Source of the DNA: UBA6624 sp964507645
GTDB lineage: Bacteria; UBP7; UBA6624
Direction of reading: 5' to 3'
NCBI GenBank assembly: GCA_964507645.1
Contig: CAZDPU010000003.1
Location: 1 to 64,000, forward strand
Length of the DNA: 64,000 bases
Numbering within the stretch: the first letter of the stretch is position 1; every line of letters starts with the position of its first letter. A program made the position numbers and the translations under genes. The notes under the pieces were generated by a model, which saw only the letters and a list, made by a program, of their open reading frames with translations, was not told where the DNA came from and did not search any database. Shown here piece by piece: positions 24,400-33,654 of this stretch.

Positions 24400-25626
24400 C
24401 TACTCTCTTCTCAAGGCTACGATTGGATCTAGCTTCGATGCTTGATTTGCTGGAATTAATCCAAAGATTAAACCTATCAACGTTGAAACTGATGCTGATA
24501 TGAAAAAAACAGTCATGTTGAATTGAGGTTCCCCTGGGAAATCTGGAATTCTTGCTATCGCATTGATTCCGAGGTATCCGAGAAGCATTCCCAATAGCCC
24601 ACCCATCAAAGCAAGAGATATTGACTCAATAAGGAATTGAACTTGAATATCCCTATTTAGTGCTCCAAGAGCTTTTCTTAGGCCAATTTCACTAGTTCTT
24701 TCTGCAACTGTTACAAGCATAATGTTCATGATTCCGATTCCGCCAATTAGCAGAGATATGCTCCCTATAGCAAGAAGAAACATGTTGAATCCTTCTATGA
24801 ATGCACTAACCGTATTTACTATTTCGCCTGAATTAAAAATTCCAAAATCATTCCCTTCAGAAAATTTTATATTGTGTCTTTTCCTTAGAAGCTCAACGAT
24901 TTCCTGTTCTGTAAGGGCGATATCTCCAAGTGATTTTGCTTCGACGTTTATCGTTCCCACCCCTTTTCCTCCAGAGAAAAAAGATTTTGCTGTTGTTATC
25001 GGAATTAAAGCTATCTGGTCAGCGCTTGAAAAACCTCCATCATCTCTCCCCCCACCCTCTTTTGCACTCAAGACACCAATAATTTCAAAAGAAACTCCAC
25101 CCAAGGTTATATTTTCTCCAATCGGCTCTTGTCCAGGCAGCAATTTTTCCCACAAAGCAGGACCGATTACAACAACTCTTTTTTTTCCTTCTACATCTAG
25201 AGGAGACAGGAATCTTCCTTCATCTATTTCATAAGACCTAACTGAAGAGTAAACTGGTGTTACGCCCCTTATGTCAGCATTAAGATTCCTATTCCCAACT
25301 CTTGCAATTTCTCGAGCACCAACTTCAGGTGCTGCAAAATTAACATGAGGAAGTTTTTCTATCTCTTCAGCATCTTCAATTGTTAAAGGCTGTACTCTTT
25401 TCCTTGTCTCAACAGAGCTTTCATAATCTCTTCCAGGCCAAATTACCAGAAGGTTTGTTCCAAGCCCAGCCATACTTTCTTCAAAGTCCTTTTTAAAGCC
25501 TTCTCCTACTCCTGTGACTATTACGACAGAAGCAACACCAAACGTTATTCCAATGAGTGTTAAAAAGGATCTAAGGGGCTTTGAAAAGATTGCCCTTACT
25601 GCAAATTTTAAATTCTCAATGACCAT
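24400..25626 (-). CDS. MacB-like ABC permease (FtsX family)
   Basis: 408 residues: a helix near 18-40, a periplasmic MacB core domain (about 45-270) and three C-terminal helices with GGIGIMNIMLVTVAERTSEIG and IGLRKALGA, hallmarks of the MacB/LolC/FtsX group. The periplasmic region includes GAREIARVGNRNLNADIRGV. It works with the ATPase and HlyD-type adaptor encoded just upstream, forming a three-gene tripartite-type exporter that may move lipids, peptides or hydrophobic compounds mechanically across the periplasm. Confidence 0.92.
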   Translation of the reverse strand: MVIENLKFAVRAIFSKPLRSFLTLIGITFGVASVVIVTGVGEGFKKDFEESMAGLGTNLLVIWPGRDYESSVETRKRVQPLTIEDAEEIEKLPHVNFAAPEVGAREIARVGNRNLNADIRGVTPVYSSVRSYEIDEGRFLSPLDVEGKKRVVVIGPALWEKLLPGQEPIGENITLGGVSFEIIGVLSAKEGGGRDDGGFSSADQIALIPITTAKSFFSGGKGVGTINVEAKSLGDIALTEQEIVELLRKRHNIKFSEGNDFGIFNSGEIVNTVSAFIEGFNMFLLAIGSISLLIGGIGIMNIMLVTVAERTSEIGLRKALGALNRDIQVQFLIESISLALMGGLLGMLLGYLGINAIARIPDFPGEPQFNMTVFFISASVSTLIGLIFGLIPANQASKLDPIVALRRE

Positions 25627-26291
25627 TAGCTTATTTTTCCATCAAGTATTTCAATCGTTTTATCAGTTTTTTGAGCAATTTTGTGATCATGTGTAACAAG
25701 TATGACGGTTATGCCTCTTTGTTTTTGATCTTCTAGAATCTTTAAAATTTCATCACCTGTTTTGCTATCAAGATTTCCTGTTGGCTCGTCAGCAAGTATT
25801 ATTTCTGGATTGTTTACAAGAGATCTTGCTATTGCAACTCTTTGCATTTGCCCTCCAGAAAGTTCATTACTTTTGTGGTTTGCCCACCTTTCAAGACCTA
25901 CCAAATCAAGGTATTTCATTGCTTGTTTTTTCTTTTCTTTTTTGTTTTTTCTTGAGTAAGCGAGAGGAAGTGCAACATTTTCCCATGCTGTTGTTGCTTG
26001 GAGAAGATGAAAGCTTTGAAAAACAAAACCAATTTTTTGATTTCTTAAAATAGCCAACTTGTTGCTATTTAAATTGCTAATATCTTCTCCATCAAGAACA
26101 TAAGAGCCTGTGGTTGGCTTATCCAACAATCCAATGATGTGCATTAAAGTACTTTTTCCAGATCCGGAGGGCCCTATGATAGAAAGGCTTTCTCCTTTCT
26201 CTATTTTCAAATCTACATTTTTCAATGCCTTGAAAGCTATCTTGCCAGTTCTGTAAATCTTCGATATATCTTTCAGCTCAATTAAAGACAT
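25626..26291 (-). CDS. MacB/LolD-type ABC ATPase
   Basis: 221 residues. Walker A GPSGSGKST, Q-loop FVFQSFHLL, signature LSGGQMQRVAIARS and Walker B ILADEPTGNLD are canonical for the LolD/MacB group, where GNLD is diagnostic. Its stop shares a base with the permease start. It supplies ATP hydrolysis for the exporter. Confidence 0.95.
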   Translation of the reverse strand: MSLIELKDISKIYRTGKIAFKALKNVDLKIEKGESLSIIGPSGSGKSTLMHIIGLLDKPTTGSYVLDGEDISNLNSNKLAILRNQKIGFVFQSFHLLQATTAWENVALPLAYSRKNKKEKKKQAMKYLDLVGLERWANHKSNELSGGQMQRVAIARSLVNNPEIILADEPTGNLDSKTGDEILKILEDQKQRGITVILVTHDHKIAQKTDKTIEILDGKIS

Positions 26292-26296
26292 CGGTT

Positions 26297-27460
26297 TTAG
26301 TCTTTGGAAGGTCCGCCTCTGCCTCGACCACTTTTTGAACCAATCAGCTTCATTTCAAGATCTGCTGGAGGCCTATTTACAACTTCGTCTCCAAGAGAGA
26401 CCCCTGATGAAATTTCAACATTTTCATCACCAATTTTTCCAACAGTAACAAGAGTTCTTTTTGGGGTTCCATTTTCATCTATTTTCCAAACAAATGTTTT
26501 TGAGTCTTCAAAAATTAAAGCTGTATCAGGAAGCCCAATAGTTTTGAATTCAGAAACAGTAAACCTCGCTTCTCCAGTCATCTTTGGTAGAAGTTTGTAT
26601 TCTGAATTATCAATTCTGACTTCTATTTGATAATTAATTATCCCCCCGTAATCAATCCCCATTGGATAAACTCTATACAATTTCCCTTTGAAAGTTGAAT
26701 CTGGTTGGCTTTGAACTTGTATATTGCAATCCATTCCTTCCTGAACAGTGCTAACTTCAGTTTCATCAACGAGGCCTAGAAATTTCATAGTTTTCATATC
26801 TCCGACAATAAGCAAGCTAGTTCCCCCTCCCATTCCTCCTGTTGCAGAAGAGACGGCAGAACCTTCTTCAACTAGTAGATTTAAAACTGTTCCATCTAGG
26901 GCGGAGTATATTGTTGCATTCCCAAGTTCTTCCTGGGCTTCATTAACCCTTTCAAGGACTTCTTGAAGATTTGCTTCTTGTATCTTCAGTGTCAATTCCG
27001 ACCTTTCAAATCTTTCTTCAGCCTGGAAAAGTTCTTCTTGGGTTCCAAAACCTTTTTGGACCAGCTCCCTCGTTCTTTCAAGATTTCTTCTTGACGACTC
27101 TAGTTCAAGCTCTGAGGATTTTAAACTCGCCTCTGAAGAGGTCTTGGTTGCCAAGGCTTGATTGAGTTTTGATTTTAGTAATTTTTCGTCTAGTTTTATT
27201 AATTCTTGTCCCTTGTGTACCTTGTCCCCTTTTTCAACTAGAACTTCTGAGACTATTCCAGAAGCCTCACTTTTTACTTCAACTTCTATAAGGGGTTGAA
27301 TTGAACCATATGCAACAACTGTTCTTTTTATTGTTATGTTTTCAACTGTTGTTTTTTCTAATTCATCGAGTTGGAAGTTTTCTTTTTTTGCCCAAGGGCT
27401 AGAGCAGGATGGAAAAATTATAGCTAAAAAGAAAATAAATATGTATTTTCTCATTTTCAA
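26297..27460 (-). CDS. MacA-like periplasmic adaptor, lipoprotein
   Basis: 387 residues. The signal segment ends FPSCSS with Cys near residue 21, suggesting lipidation. The body follows the HlyD/RND adaptor order: lipoyl half-motif VEVKSEASGIVSEVLVEKGD, a Leu/Glu-rich helical hairpin (about 105-190, with ELELESSRRNLERTRELVQ), the second lipoyl half IYSALDGTVLNLLVEEG, and beta-barrel. It bridges the inner-membrane permease to an outer-membrane channel, which is not encoded here. The last residues SGRGRGGPSKD are Gly/Arg rich. Confidence 0.88.
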   Translation of the reverse strand: MKMRKYIFIFFLAIIFPSCSSPWAKKENFQLDELEKTTVENITIKRTVVAYGSIQPLIEVEVKSEASGIVSEVLVEKGDKVHKGQELIKLDEKLLKSKLNQALATKTSSEASLKSSELELESSRRNLERTRELVQKGFGTQEELFQAEERFERSELTLKIQEANLQEVLERVNEAQEELGNATIYSALDGTVLNLLVEEGSAVSSATGGMGGGTSLLIVGDMKTMKFLGLVDETEVSTVQEGMDCNIQVQSQPDSTFKGKLYRVYPMGIDYGGIINYQIEVRIDNSEYKLLPKMTGEARFTVSEFKTIGLPDTALIFEDSKTFVWKIDENGTPKRTLVTVGKIGDENVEISSGVSLGDEVVNRPPADLEMKLIGSKSGRGRGGPSKD

Positions 27461-27813
27461 GGAACGATTATCTTTCTTTCGCCACCCTCTTTCATCCCTT
27501 CTTCAATCGTCTTGTTTACTTTTTGCATGAGTTTTTCAAAATTCATTTGGGCAGCAACGAATTGTTGATAGATTGGCTTTGCTTCAACTTTCATCTGAAC
27601 TGCCTCTATTTTCTTTTTTAGTTCATCAGGGATTTCAGTTCCTCTTGCTTTCATTCCATAGGCTTGATCTTGTAAAGCCTGCATTTGGCCTAAAAAACCT
27701 TTGAGTTCTTCATCTTTACCCAGGGACTCTTGAGCCCTTCTTATAGCTTTCGCTTCTTCGGATTGGCCTAAATTTAAACCTAGGCTCTTGGCTTTTTCAA
27801 AAATTGTGTCCAT
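27457..27813 (-). CDS. YlbF/YmcA-family protein
   Basis: 118 residues from MDTIFEKAKSLG; the longer open frame upstream reaches into the divergent pgcA gene and is rejected. The all-helical pattern, AKAIRRAQESLGKDEELKGF and the late FVAAQMNFEKLMQKVNKTIEEG, matches the Com_YlbF fold. In Bacillus these proteins form a complex affecting RNA processing and competence; here the role is unknown. It is the first gene of the exporter-murJ-murG unit, overlapping the adaptor gene by 4 bp. Confidence 0.78.
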   Translation of the reverse strand: MDTIFEKAKSLGLNLGQSEEAKAIRRAQESLGKDEELKGFLGQMQALQDQAYGMKARGTEIPDELKKKIEAVQMKVEAKPIYQQFVAAQMNFEKLMQKVNKTIEEGMKEGGERKIIVP

Positions 27814-27822
27814 AATTCCTTT

Positions 27823-27828
27823 ATCATA
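27823..27828 (-). promoter_or_regulatory. Probable -10 hexamer of the exporter/murJG unit
   Basis: TATGAT on the minus strand ends 9 nt before the ATG at 27813. AAAGGA also lies in that gap and could serve as a ribosome-binding site if transcription began further upstream. Confidence 0.45.
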
Positions 27829-27836
27829 ATCTCTAT

Positions 27837-27842
27837 TAGGAT
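27837..27842 (+). promoter_or_regulatory. Probable -10 hexamer of pgcA
   Basis: TAGGAT ends 8 nt before the ATG at 27851. The divergent start codons are only 37 nt apart, so the two promoters must interleave. Confidence 0.4.
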
Positions 27843-27850
27843 AAAAAAAC

Positions 27851-29257
27851 ATGGCAACGCCTATTAAATTTGGGACTGATGGCTGGAGGGCAGAGATTGG
27901 TTTTGACTTCAATGAAAACAACCTAAGAAGGTTGATGCATTCGGTAGGAAGAAGAATAAATGACATGGTTGATGGCAGAGCTCATGTTTGTGTTGGGTAT
28001 GACACTAGATTCAAGGCTAGAGATTTTTCTTCTATAGCTGTGGAGTGTTTGATTTCAGAAGGTTGTCATGTTCTTTTTTCTCAGTCTTTTTGCCCTACTC
28101 CAAGTTTGTCTTTGTCTGTTAGGAAGCTAGAAGCAGACCTGGGTGTTCAGATTACGGCAAGCCATAATCCTTATACATATTTAGGAGTCAAACTAAAAGG
28201 TTCAAACGGGGGACCTTTATCCTCGGAAATAATTTCTCAGATTGAATCTGAAATTGAATCTGAAGTTTTTGATATGTCTGACAAAAGGCTAAGGCCTCAT
28301 GTTCCTCAAGATTTTAATCAAATTTACAGAGAGGAAATTGAAGAACTGGTTGATTTTAATGTTTTGAAAAAATCCAAGAGAAGTATTTTTGTTGATTTTA
28401 TGCATGGTGCTCAAATAGATTTATTCAAAGGCATTTTTATCAATCCTGGCAACATGACTATTTCGTATATCAGAGATTTTAAAGATTCAACATTTGGGAA
28501 TGTGACCCCTGAGCCTATTCCTTCAAATTTAAAAATACTTTCTGATTCGGTTCTTGCTTCTCGAAAAAACTCTATAGGAATGTCTTTTGATGGAGATGGG
28601 GATAGGTTTGCTCTTTGTGACGAAAGGGGTGAGGTCCTATGGCCTCAAGAAACATTTGCGATTATTGCAGACATTCTCATGAAGGAAGGCAAAGGGAATA
28701 TTGCAAAAAGTCTTCCAACGTCACTATGGTTAAACAGAATTGCAAGTAAATACAAGGTTGAACTGATTGAAACCCCTGTTGGATTTAAATACCTTTCAGA
28801 TTATTTAGACAATAGGGAAGCATTGATTGCAGGAGAGGAGTCTGGAGGTGTTGGATTTAGTTTTCATATCCCAGAAAGGGATGGCCTATTAGCTTCTTTG
28901 AAGATTGTAGAACATCTGATAAAAGAAAAAAAAACTTTAAGAAATTTGAGAAAAGATCTAAGGAAGACGTATGGAGATTTTCATTACGAAAGAGAAGATT
29001 TGAATGTTGAAAGTAGCATTGTCGATTCGATCAGGAAGGATCCAGAAAAACACATTAATCCTCTATGCAAGAAGTTTGGTATAACCAAAAAACAAATTAT
29101 TTTAGAAGACGGTATAAAGTTAAATTTAAATAAGGATAGCTGGGTTATGGTTAGAGCAAGTGGCACAGAGCCTGTCTTGAGGGTTTATTGTGAGTCTTTG
29201 GAAAAAAAGAATGTTCCTTCAATTATTAATGATTTCAAAAAGACTCTATTTGAATAG
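27851..29257 (+). CDS. Phosphoglucomutase/phosphomannomutase family protein
   Basis: 468 residues, alpha-D-phosphohexomutase superfamily. The four functional loops are clear: N-terminal KFGTDGWRA, the phosphoserine loop TASHNPYTYLGVK, metal-binding FDGDGDRFAL, sugar-binding GEESGG and the phosphate-binding RASGTEPVLRVY. It interconverts hexose 1- and 6-phosphates; glucose versus mannose or glucosamine preference cannot be settled from these motifs. It stands alone on the plus strand and its end overlaps the NRDE gene by 12 bp. Confidence 0.9.
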   Translation: MATPIKFGTDGWRAEIGFDFNENNLRRLMHSVGRRINDMVDGRAHVCVGYDTRFKARDFSSIAVECLISEGCHVLFSQSFCPTPSLSLSVRKLEADLGVQITASHNPYTYLGVKLKGSNGGPLSSEIISQIESEIESEVFDMSDKRLRPHVPQDFNQIYREEIEELVDFNVLKKSKRSIFVDFMHGAQIDLFKGIFINPGNMTISYIRDFKDSTFGNVTPEPIPSNLKILSDSVLASRKNSIGMSFDGDGDRFALCDERGEVLWPQETFAIIADILMKEGKGNIAKSLPTSLWLNRIASKYKVELIETPVGFKYLSDYLDNREALIAGEESGGVGFSFHIPERDGLLASLKIVEHLIKEKKTLRNLRKDLRKTYGDFHYEREDLNVESSIVDSIRKDPEKHINPLCKKFGITKKQIILEDGIKLNLNKDSWVMVRASGTEPVLRVYCESLEKKNVPSIINDFKKTLFE

Positions 29258-29929
29258 TTTTTCCAAATTTAATTTTTGCCATTTTTTAAATTTGTCATTG
29301 ATGTTTGAAAATTCCCAGAATGATTCTTTTTCATTGATTCTTAATACATTCGAAGACACTCTTTGAATATATTTGTTTTCTAGCTCTTTCGATTCTAAAT
29401 TTTTTTTCATTTCAGATTTGAAGTTTTTGTAATTTAGGTTTTTGCATTTATTTTTGAGCTCTTTTATCCTTTTGCAGCTCTTGTCATTCAATAAATAATT
29501 TGAAATGTAGTAATTTCCTTTTTCCAGCCCTGTTATAGTTTTTGTAATATTGTTGGCGTAAAAAACTTTATCAGCGTTCCCAAATATTAAATTAAAGCCT
29601 TCATAAGGGCCGCTTTTAACTTTTTCCCGAACATAAGAAAGGCATTCTTGAATTGTTTTTTTTGAAAGCAGGTTTAAAAGAAGCAAACCTCTCGATGTTT
29701 TTTTGGATAATTTCTTTTCATGCCTGTTTGTGACAAGGCAGAATATTTTTTTTTCATTGATTCCGAACCAGGTTCCTCCAGCTTTTTTATCTATTCCTGA
29801 AATTATTTTTGTTTTTTTATATGTAAAAATTTTTGGAGATTCAAATTTCCTAAAAGGTGATTCTTCTCTGTTGAATCCAATGGATATTGAATCATCTAGT
29901 GTTTTTATGAAAATTGAAGATATGCACAT
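29246..29929 (-). CDS. NRDE/TANGO2-family protein
   Basis: 227 residues. An N-terminal MCISSIFI followed by GFNREESPFRKF matches the family, whose name-giving NRDE is NREE here. GGTWFGINEKKIFCLVTNRHEK and SRGLLLLNLL are further conserved blocks. The N-terminal Cys2 suggests an N-terminal nucleophile hydrolase-like fold. The biochemical role is not established; the eukaryotic TANGO2 homologue is linked to lipid or haem handling. It follows dnaG directly. Confidence 0.8.
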   Translation of the reverse strand: MCISSIFIKTLDDSISIGFNREESPFRKFESPKIFTYKKTKIISGIDKKAGGTWFGINEKKIFCLVTNRHEKKLSKKTSRGLLLLNLLSKKTIQECLSYVREKVKSGPYEGFNLIFGNADKVFYANNITKTITGLEKGNYYISNYLLNDKSCKRIKELKNKCKNLNYKNFKSEMKKNLESKELENKYIQRVSSNVLRINEKESFWEFSNINDKFKKWQKLNLEKLFK

Positions 29930-31639
29930 TCAGAGTTCATTCCATCCCGGAACTCCTTCTTGGCTTATGTTGTTTATTTTTTTGTTTATTTCATTTATTT
30001 TTTTGATTTTGTCTTTTTTTTCCGAGATCGAGACAAGCCTTCTTTCTTTTTTCAAGTTTCTCAAAATCAATATTTTTAAAATTTCTTCAACATCTTCAAT
30101 GGTTGTTTTTTCTTCTGATATTAAAGATCCTGTCATGAATGAAATTTCTTTTTCTTCTAGCTGTTCTGCTAAAATTTTTGGATTTACAGATTTGATGCTA
30201 TTCATTACGAAAAAAATGTTTCTTATTTTTTCATTTTGAAATTCATGAATATTGTATTCATTTAATATTTCAGATATCAGATCCCATTTATTTGGATTCT
30301 TAAAAAGGTATTTGAAAAGTTCTTCTTCCTCAGATACAAACTTCTTTTTTTCCTGCCTATAGCCCTCTTTCTTTTTTGGAATTTCTTTTTTCAATTCCGT
30401 AATTACTAAGTGTTTTGGAAGAACAAAAGATTGAGATATTTTTTCAATTATTTGATCCTGTAAAAAATCCTTATCAATATTTTCAATTATTGGTTTTATT
30501 TTTTCAATTGCACGTTGTTTTGAAATTTCAGTTTTAAGGCCATTTTCTTCTTTGACTATTTGTTGTAATTTGAAATCCAATGCATTTTCTTTTTTTGCAG
30601 CTGTCCAACCTTCTTTGCCTTTTTCCCTCAACCACTCATCAGGGTCCTTGCCTTCGGGAGGAATTACAACCAGGGGTTCGATTCCTGCTTTTAAAAAAGT
30701 TCCAATTGCTTTATTTGCTGCCATTACCCCTTTTTCATCTCCGTCCATAACTATGATTGCTTCATTTTTAACTCTTTTAACCATATAGGCTTGATTTTCT
30801 GAAAAGGCTGTTCCTAATGGTGCAACAGCACCCCCTATACCTTCTTTTTCAAACCTTAAGACATCAGCCTGTCCTTCACAAAGTATCAAAGGCCCTTTGT
30901 CCTTTCTTGCATTATGCCAGTTGTACAAAAGTTCACTTTTTTTAAAAATGGATGAATTTGGTGAGTTTACATATTTTCTTGGATTTTTATTGTCGAGAGT
31001 TCTTGCTGACCACCCTCTTATCCTTCCAAGAGAATCTCTTATTGGAAAAGAAACTCTTTCAGCAAAATACTCCCAATCATTTTGGTATTTTTTTTCTGGA
31101 TCAGATTTTTTTATAACTCCGAGGTCAATAAAGATTTTTTTATCTATTTTCTTCTTCTTGATGTATTCTTTGAACAATCCTCCCTGAGGAAGCCAGGCTC
31201 CAATTCCCTGATCAACACACCATTCTGTTTCAAATCCTCTTTTTTCCATGTAATTTCTAAACCTTTTTCCATAATCTGTATCTTTGAATATCTTTACAAC
31301 CCATGCATTAAGGTCTTCAAGAATCCGATAATCTGATTTTTCTGTTGAGTTGGATTTTTTATAAGTTAGTTCTATGTTGTGCTTTTCTGCAAGATATATT
31401 AAAGCTTCAGAAAATTCTAAATTTTGTTTTTCTTGTATAAATTTAAATATGTCCCCAGATGCCCCACATGAAAAACAGTTATAAAGTCCCTTTTCTTCAC
31501 TTACAGAAAATGATGGATTTTTGTCATTGTGAAAAGGGCAAAGCCCTGTCCAGCTTGAACCACTTTTTTTTAATTTTGTATATTCGCTTATCGTGTCAAC
31601 AATTGAAACTTCATAGCGAATTTTGTCTCTGTCATCCAT
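29930..31639 (-). CDS. dnaG: DNA primase
   Basis: 569 residues. The N-terminal CHC2 zinc finger is seen at about 35-65 (GLCPFHNDKNPSFSV, NCFSCGASGD), then the catalytic core with FPIRDSLGRIRGWSAR, and the TOPRIM acidic residues in LILCEGQADVLRF and IIVMDGDEKGVMAANKA. The C-terminal helicase-interaction region is present but Lys/Glu rich and diverged. DnaG makes RNA primers for replication. It shares a base with the rho stop. No rpoD or rpsU is adjacent as in many bacteria. Confidence 0.96.
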   Translation of the reverse strand: MDDRDKIRYEVSIVDTISEYTKLKKSGSSWTGLCPFHNDKNPSFSVSEEKGLYNCFSCGASGDIFKFIQEKQNLEFSEALIYLAEKHNIELTYKKSNSTEKSDYRILEDLNAWVVKIFKDTDYGKRFRNYMEKRGFETEWCVDQGIGAWLPQGGLFKEYIKKKKIDKKIFIDLGVIKKSDPEKKYQNDWEYFAERVSFPIRDSLGRIRGWSARTLDNKNPRKYVNSPNSSIFKKSELLYNWHNARKDKGPLILCEGQADVLRFEKEGIGGAVAPLGTAFSENQAYMVKRVKNEAIIVMDGDEKGVMAANKAIGTFLKAGIEPLVVIPPEGKDPDEWLREKGKEGWTAAKKENALDFKLQQIVKEENGLKTEISKQRAIEKIKPIIENIDKDFLQDQIIEKISQSFVLPKHLVITELKKEIPKKKEGYRQEKKKFVSEEEELFKYLFKNPNKWDLISEILNEYNIHEFQNEKIRNIFFVMNSIKSVNPKILAEQLEEKEISFMTGSLISEEKTTIEDVEEILKILILRNLKKERRLVSISEKKDKIKKINEINKKINNISQEGVPGWNEL

Positions 31640-32832
31640 TAAAAAGTTATGTTACCAGTGTTTCTGTTTAGCTCTTCTCCTTCTAAGAATTCGACATTTG
31701 TTTTATGGCTGTTTATTCCATTGAGCATAACCTCTAGGCTCTCTACCGGATCTAAAGAAGAAAGCATTCTTCTTAATTTCCATATTTTTCTTAATTCCTC
31801 TTCCTGGTAAAGAAGTTCTTCATGCCTTGTTGAGGATTTGTTTATATCCACAGCTGGATAGAGCCTTCTGTTTGCTAGTCCTCTATCAAGATGAACTTCT
31901 AGATTTCCTGTTCCTTTAAACTCTTCATATATTATGTCATCCAGTTTTGACCCTGTGTCAACGAGTGCTGTAGCAATAATGGTCAAAGATCCTCCATTCT
32001 CTATGTTTCTTGCTGACCCAAAAAACCTTTTTGGTTTATACAAACTTGCAGGATCAAGCCCTCCGGACAAGGTTCTTCCGCTTGAGCTTACAGTGAGGTT
32101 GTATGCTCTGGCTAATCTGGTTATAGAGTCTAAAAGTATAACAACGTCTTTGCCTTGTTCTGCTAAGCTTTTTGCATGTTCTATAACCAATTCAGCAACA
32201 TGGGTATGGTTTTCTGGCCTCTCATCAAATGTGCTTGATATAACCTCCCCTTCTATAGATCTTTCAAAATCTGTAACTTCCTCAGGCCTTTCATCAATCA
32301 ATAATGCAAATAATTTTACTTTTGGATGATTTTGTGAAATTGAGTCAGCTATGTCTTTTAAGATTGTTGTTTTTCCAGCTTTTGGAGGAGAAACAATTAA
32401 TGCCCTTTGGCCAAGTCCAATTGGAGCAATGATGTCAATTATTCTCGCTGTTGTTTTTAGTGGTGTCGTTTCAAGCCTGATTCTTTGATTTGGATATATT
32501 GGGGTTAATTTTTCAAACGTTTTTCTTTTTTTCATGTAATCTTTTGGTGAAGATGAGCCATTGATGGAAATGATATCTGAGATTGCTGCATGCTTCTCTT
32601 TCCTCATTTTCCTTGGAGGGATTATTTTTGCTTCAACAACATCACCAGTTTTGAGTTTGAATTTATTTTTAATTAACTGAGGAATAAAAACATCATCACT
32701 ACTTTGAGTCCATCTGTTCACCCTTACAAATCCATGTCTATCAGTCAGGTCAACAACTCCCTTTCTATTGGTTAGCTTTTCTATTTTTTTCTCTTCTGCC
32801 TTTGGCTTCTCTTCTTTTGGCTTATTTTCCAT
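31639..32832 (-). CDS. rho: Transcription termination factor Rho
   Basis: 397 residues: a Lys/Glu-rich lead of about 25 residues, a cold-shock-like RNA-binding domain (DRHGFVRVNRW), and a RecA-type ATPase with Walker A SPPKAGKTT near 146-154, LIDERPEEVTDFERS, VILLDSITRLARAYN and the Q/R-loop SSGRTLSGGLDP. It is shorter than E. coli Rho (419) mainly at the N-terminus. Rho is likely important here because every convergent gene pair in the window overlaps, leaving no space for intrinsic terminators. Confidence 0.97.
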   Translation of the reverse strand: MENKPKEEKPKAEEKKIEKLTNRKGVVDLTDRHGFVRVNRWTQSSDDVFIPQLIKNKFKLKTGDVVEAKIIPPRKMRKEKHAAISDIISINGSSSPKDYMKKRKTFEKLTPIYPNQRIRLETTPLKTTARIIDIIAPIGLGQRALIVSPPKAGKTTILKDIADSISQNHPKVKLFALLIDERPEEVTDFERSIEGEVISSTFDERPENHTHVAELVIEHAKSLAEQGKDVVILLDSITRLARAYNLTVSSSGRTLSGGLDPASLYKPKRFFGSARNIENGGSLTIIATALVDTGSKLDDIIYEEFKGTGNLEVHLDRGLANRRLYPAVDINKSSTRHEELLYQEEELRKIWKLRRMLSSLDPVESLEVMLNGINSHKTNVEFLEGEELNRNTGNITF

Positions 32833-32833
32833 A

Positions 32834-33361
32834 TTATTTCCTCACTTTTTCAAGATTTCTTATTTCTTCTAAATTTCTAAATTTTTGATTAATGTCTAGT
32901 CCGTATCCAACAAGGTAGTCATCTTTTATCTGAAACCCGGAGTAGTCAATTTGAACACCTTTAACCCTGTTGGCTTTTCTCTCCAGCAGGGAAACTATTT
33001 TTACAGAGGCAGGGTTTCTTGCAAGAATTATTTTTTTCAAATAGTTCAATGTAAGTCCGGTATCAACTATATTTTCAATAATTATTACATGTTTGCTTTC
33101 GATCGAGATATCAAGGTCTTTTTTTATTTGAACTTGGCCAGTTGAGCTTGTTCCCTCAAAGGATGAAGTTGCTAAAAAATCTATTTCACAATTGGTATTT
33201 ATGTTTTTTATTAAATCTGAAGCAAAAATGAAACTTCCTTTAAGGACAACTATAAAAGAAATTTCTTTCCCCTGGTAGTCACTATCTATTTTATTTGCAA
33301 TACTCTTGACCTTGTTTTTGATTTCTTCTTTTGAGAAAAGTATTTTTCCAAGTTTATTCAT
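32834..33361 (-). CDS. hpt: Hypoxanthine phosphoribosyltransferase
   Basis: 175 residues, type I PRTase. The PRPP loop reads VIIIENIVDTGLTLNYL, where the usual EDIVDTG is ENIVDTG; FIVVLKGSFIFASDLI precedes it, and the hood region GFQIKDDYLVGYGLD matches bacterial HPRT. It salvages hypoxanthine (or guanine) to the nucleotide in the cytoplasm. The neighbours guaA and guaB3 make guanine nucleotides, so this is a purine cluster. It lies 1 nt upstream of rho. Confidence 0.92.
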   Translation of the reverse strand: MNKLGKILFSKEEIKNKVKSIANKIDSDYQGKEISFIVVLKGSFIFASDLIKNINTNCEIDFLATSSFEGTSSTGQVQIKKDLDISIESKHVIIIENIVDTGLTLNYLKKIILARNPASVKIVSLLERKANRVKGVQIDYSGFQIKDDYLVGYGLDINQKFRNLEEIRNLEKVRK

Positions 33362-33367
33362 GGCTTT

Positions 33368-33454
33368 TTATAACAATTTTTGATCCCATTTGATGTTTGA
33401 TGGCGGCTTTGCGGAAATATCGTGCCGCAACGATTTGTTTTTTGACTCCAGCAG
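33368..33454 (-). pseudogene. Decayed remnant of a guaA 3' end
   Basis: The minus strand here reads SLRHDISAKPPSNIKWD before a stop; the intact GuaA C-terminus reads NRCVYDVSTKPPSTIEWE. At the DNA level the two stretches align over about 57 positions with roughly two-thirds identity and a single-base gap, and restoring that base recovers NRC before HDIS. It lies between the intact guaA and hpt on the same strand and is too short and frameshifted to be a gene. Confidence 0.5.
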
Positions 33455-33459
33455 TCATT

Positions 33460-33654
33460 CTATACATAAAAAGCTTCATAGTGTTTTTCTCTATCATCCT
33501 TCATCATTCCAGCAGTTTCATTCATGAATTCATTTCTATCCTTCCTGGTTTTGAATATCCAAATGCATATTGAGTTTTTGCTATGGTAAATTGCTTTAAG
33601 TTCGTCATCAATGTTGCAGATTTCTTTTGGTATTTTAGCTTTTATGCAGATCAT
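33460..33654 (-). CDS. Small hypothetical protein
   Basis: 64 residues between guaA and the guaA remnant. It begins MICIKAKIPKEIC and contains SICIWIFKTRKDRNEFMNE, a strand-helix pattern that could be part of a small ferredoxin-like dimeric alpha-beta barrel, but no family can be assigned. Its last codons overlap another short open frame running to the hpt start, so it may be truncated by a frameshift. It could also be remnant DNA. Confidence 0.3.
   Translation of the reverse strand: MICIKAKIPKEICNIDDELKAIYHSKNSICIWIFKTRKDRNEFMNETAGMMKDDREKHYEAFYV

Noticed and set aside
27814..27966. N-terminal extension of the YlbF-like protein into pgcA
   Set aside because: The extension is antisense to the conserved pgcA start, and the ATG at 27813 has its own promoter-like hexamer and AAAGGA.
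33359..33467. A 37-codon frame overlapping the small ORF stop and the hpt start
   Set aside because: It is too short, has no recognisable pattern, and covers the same bases as the better-supported guaA remnant in another frame.
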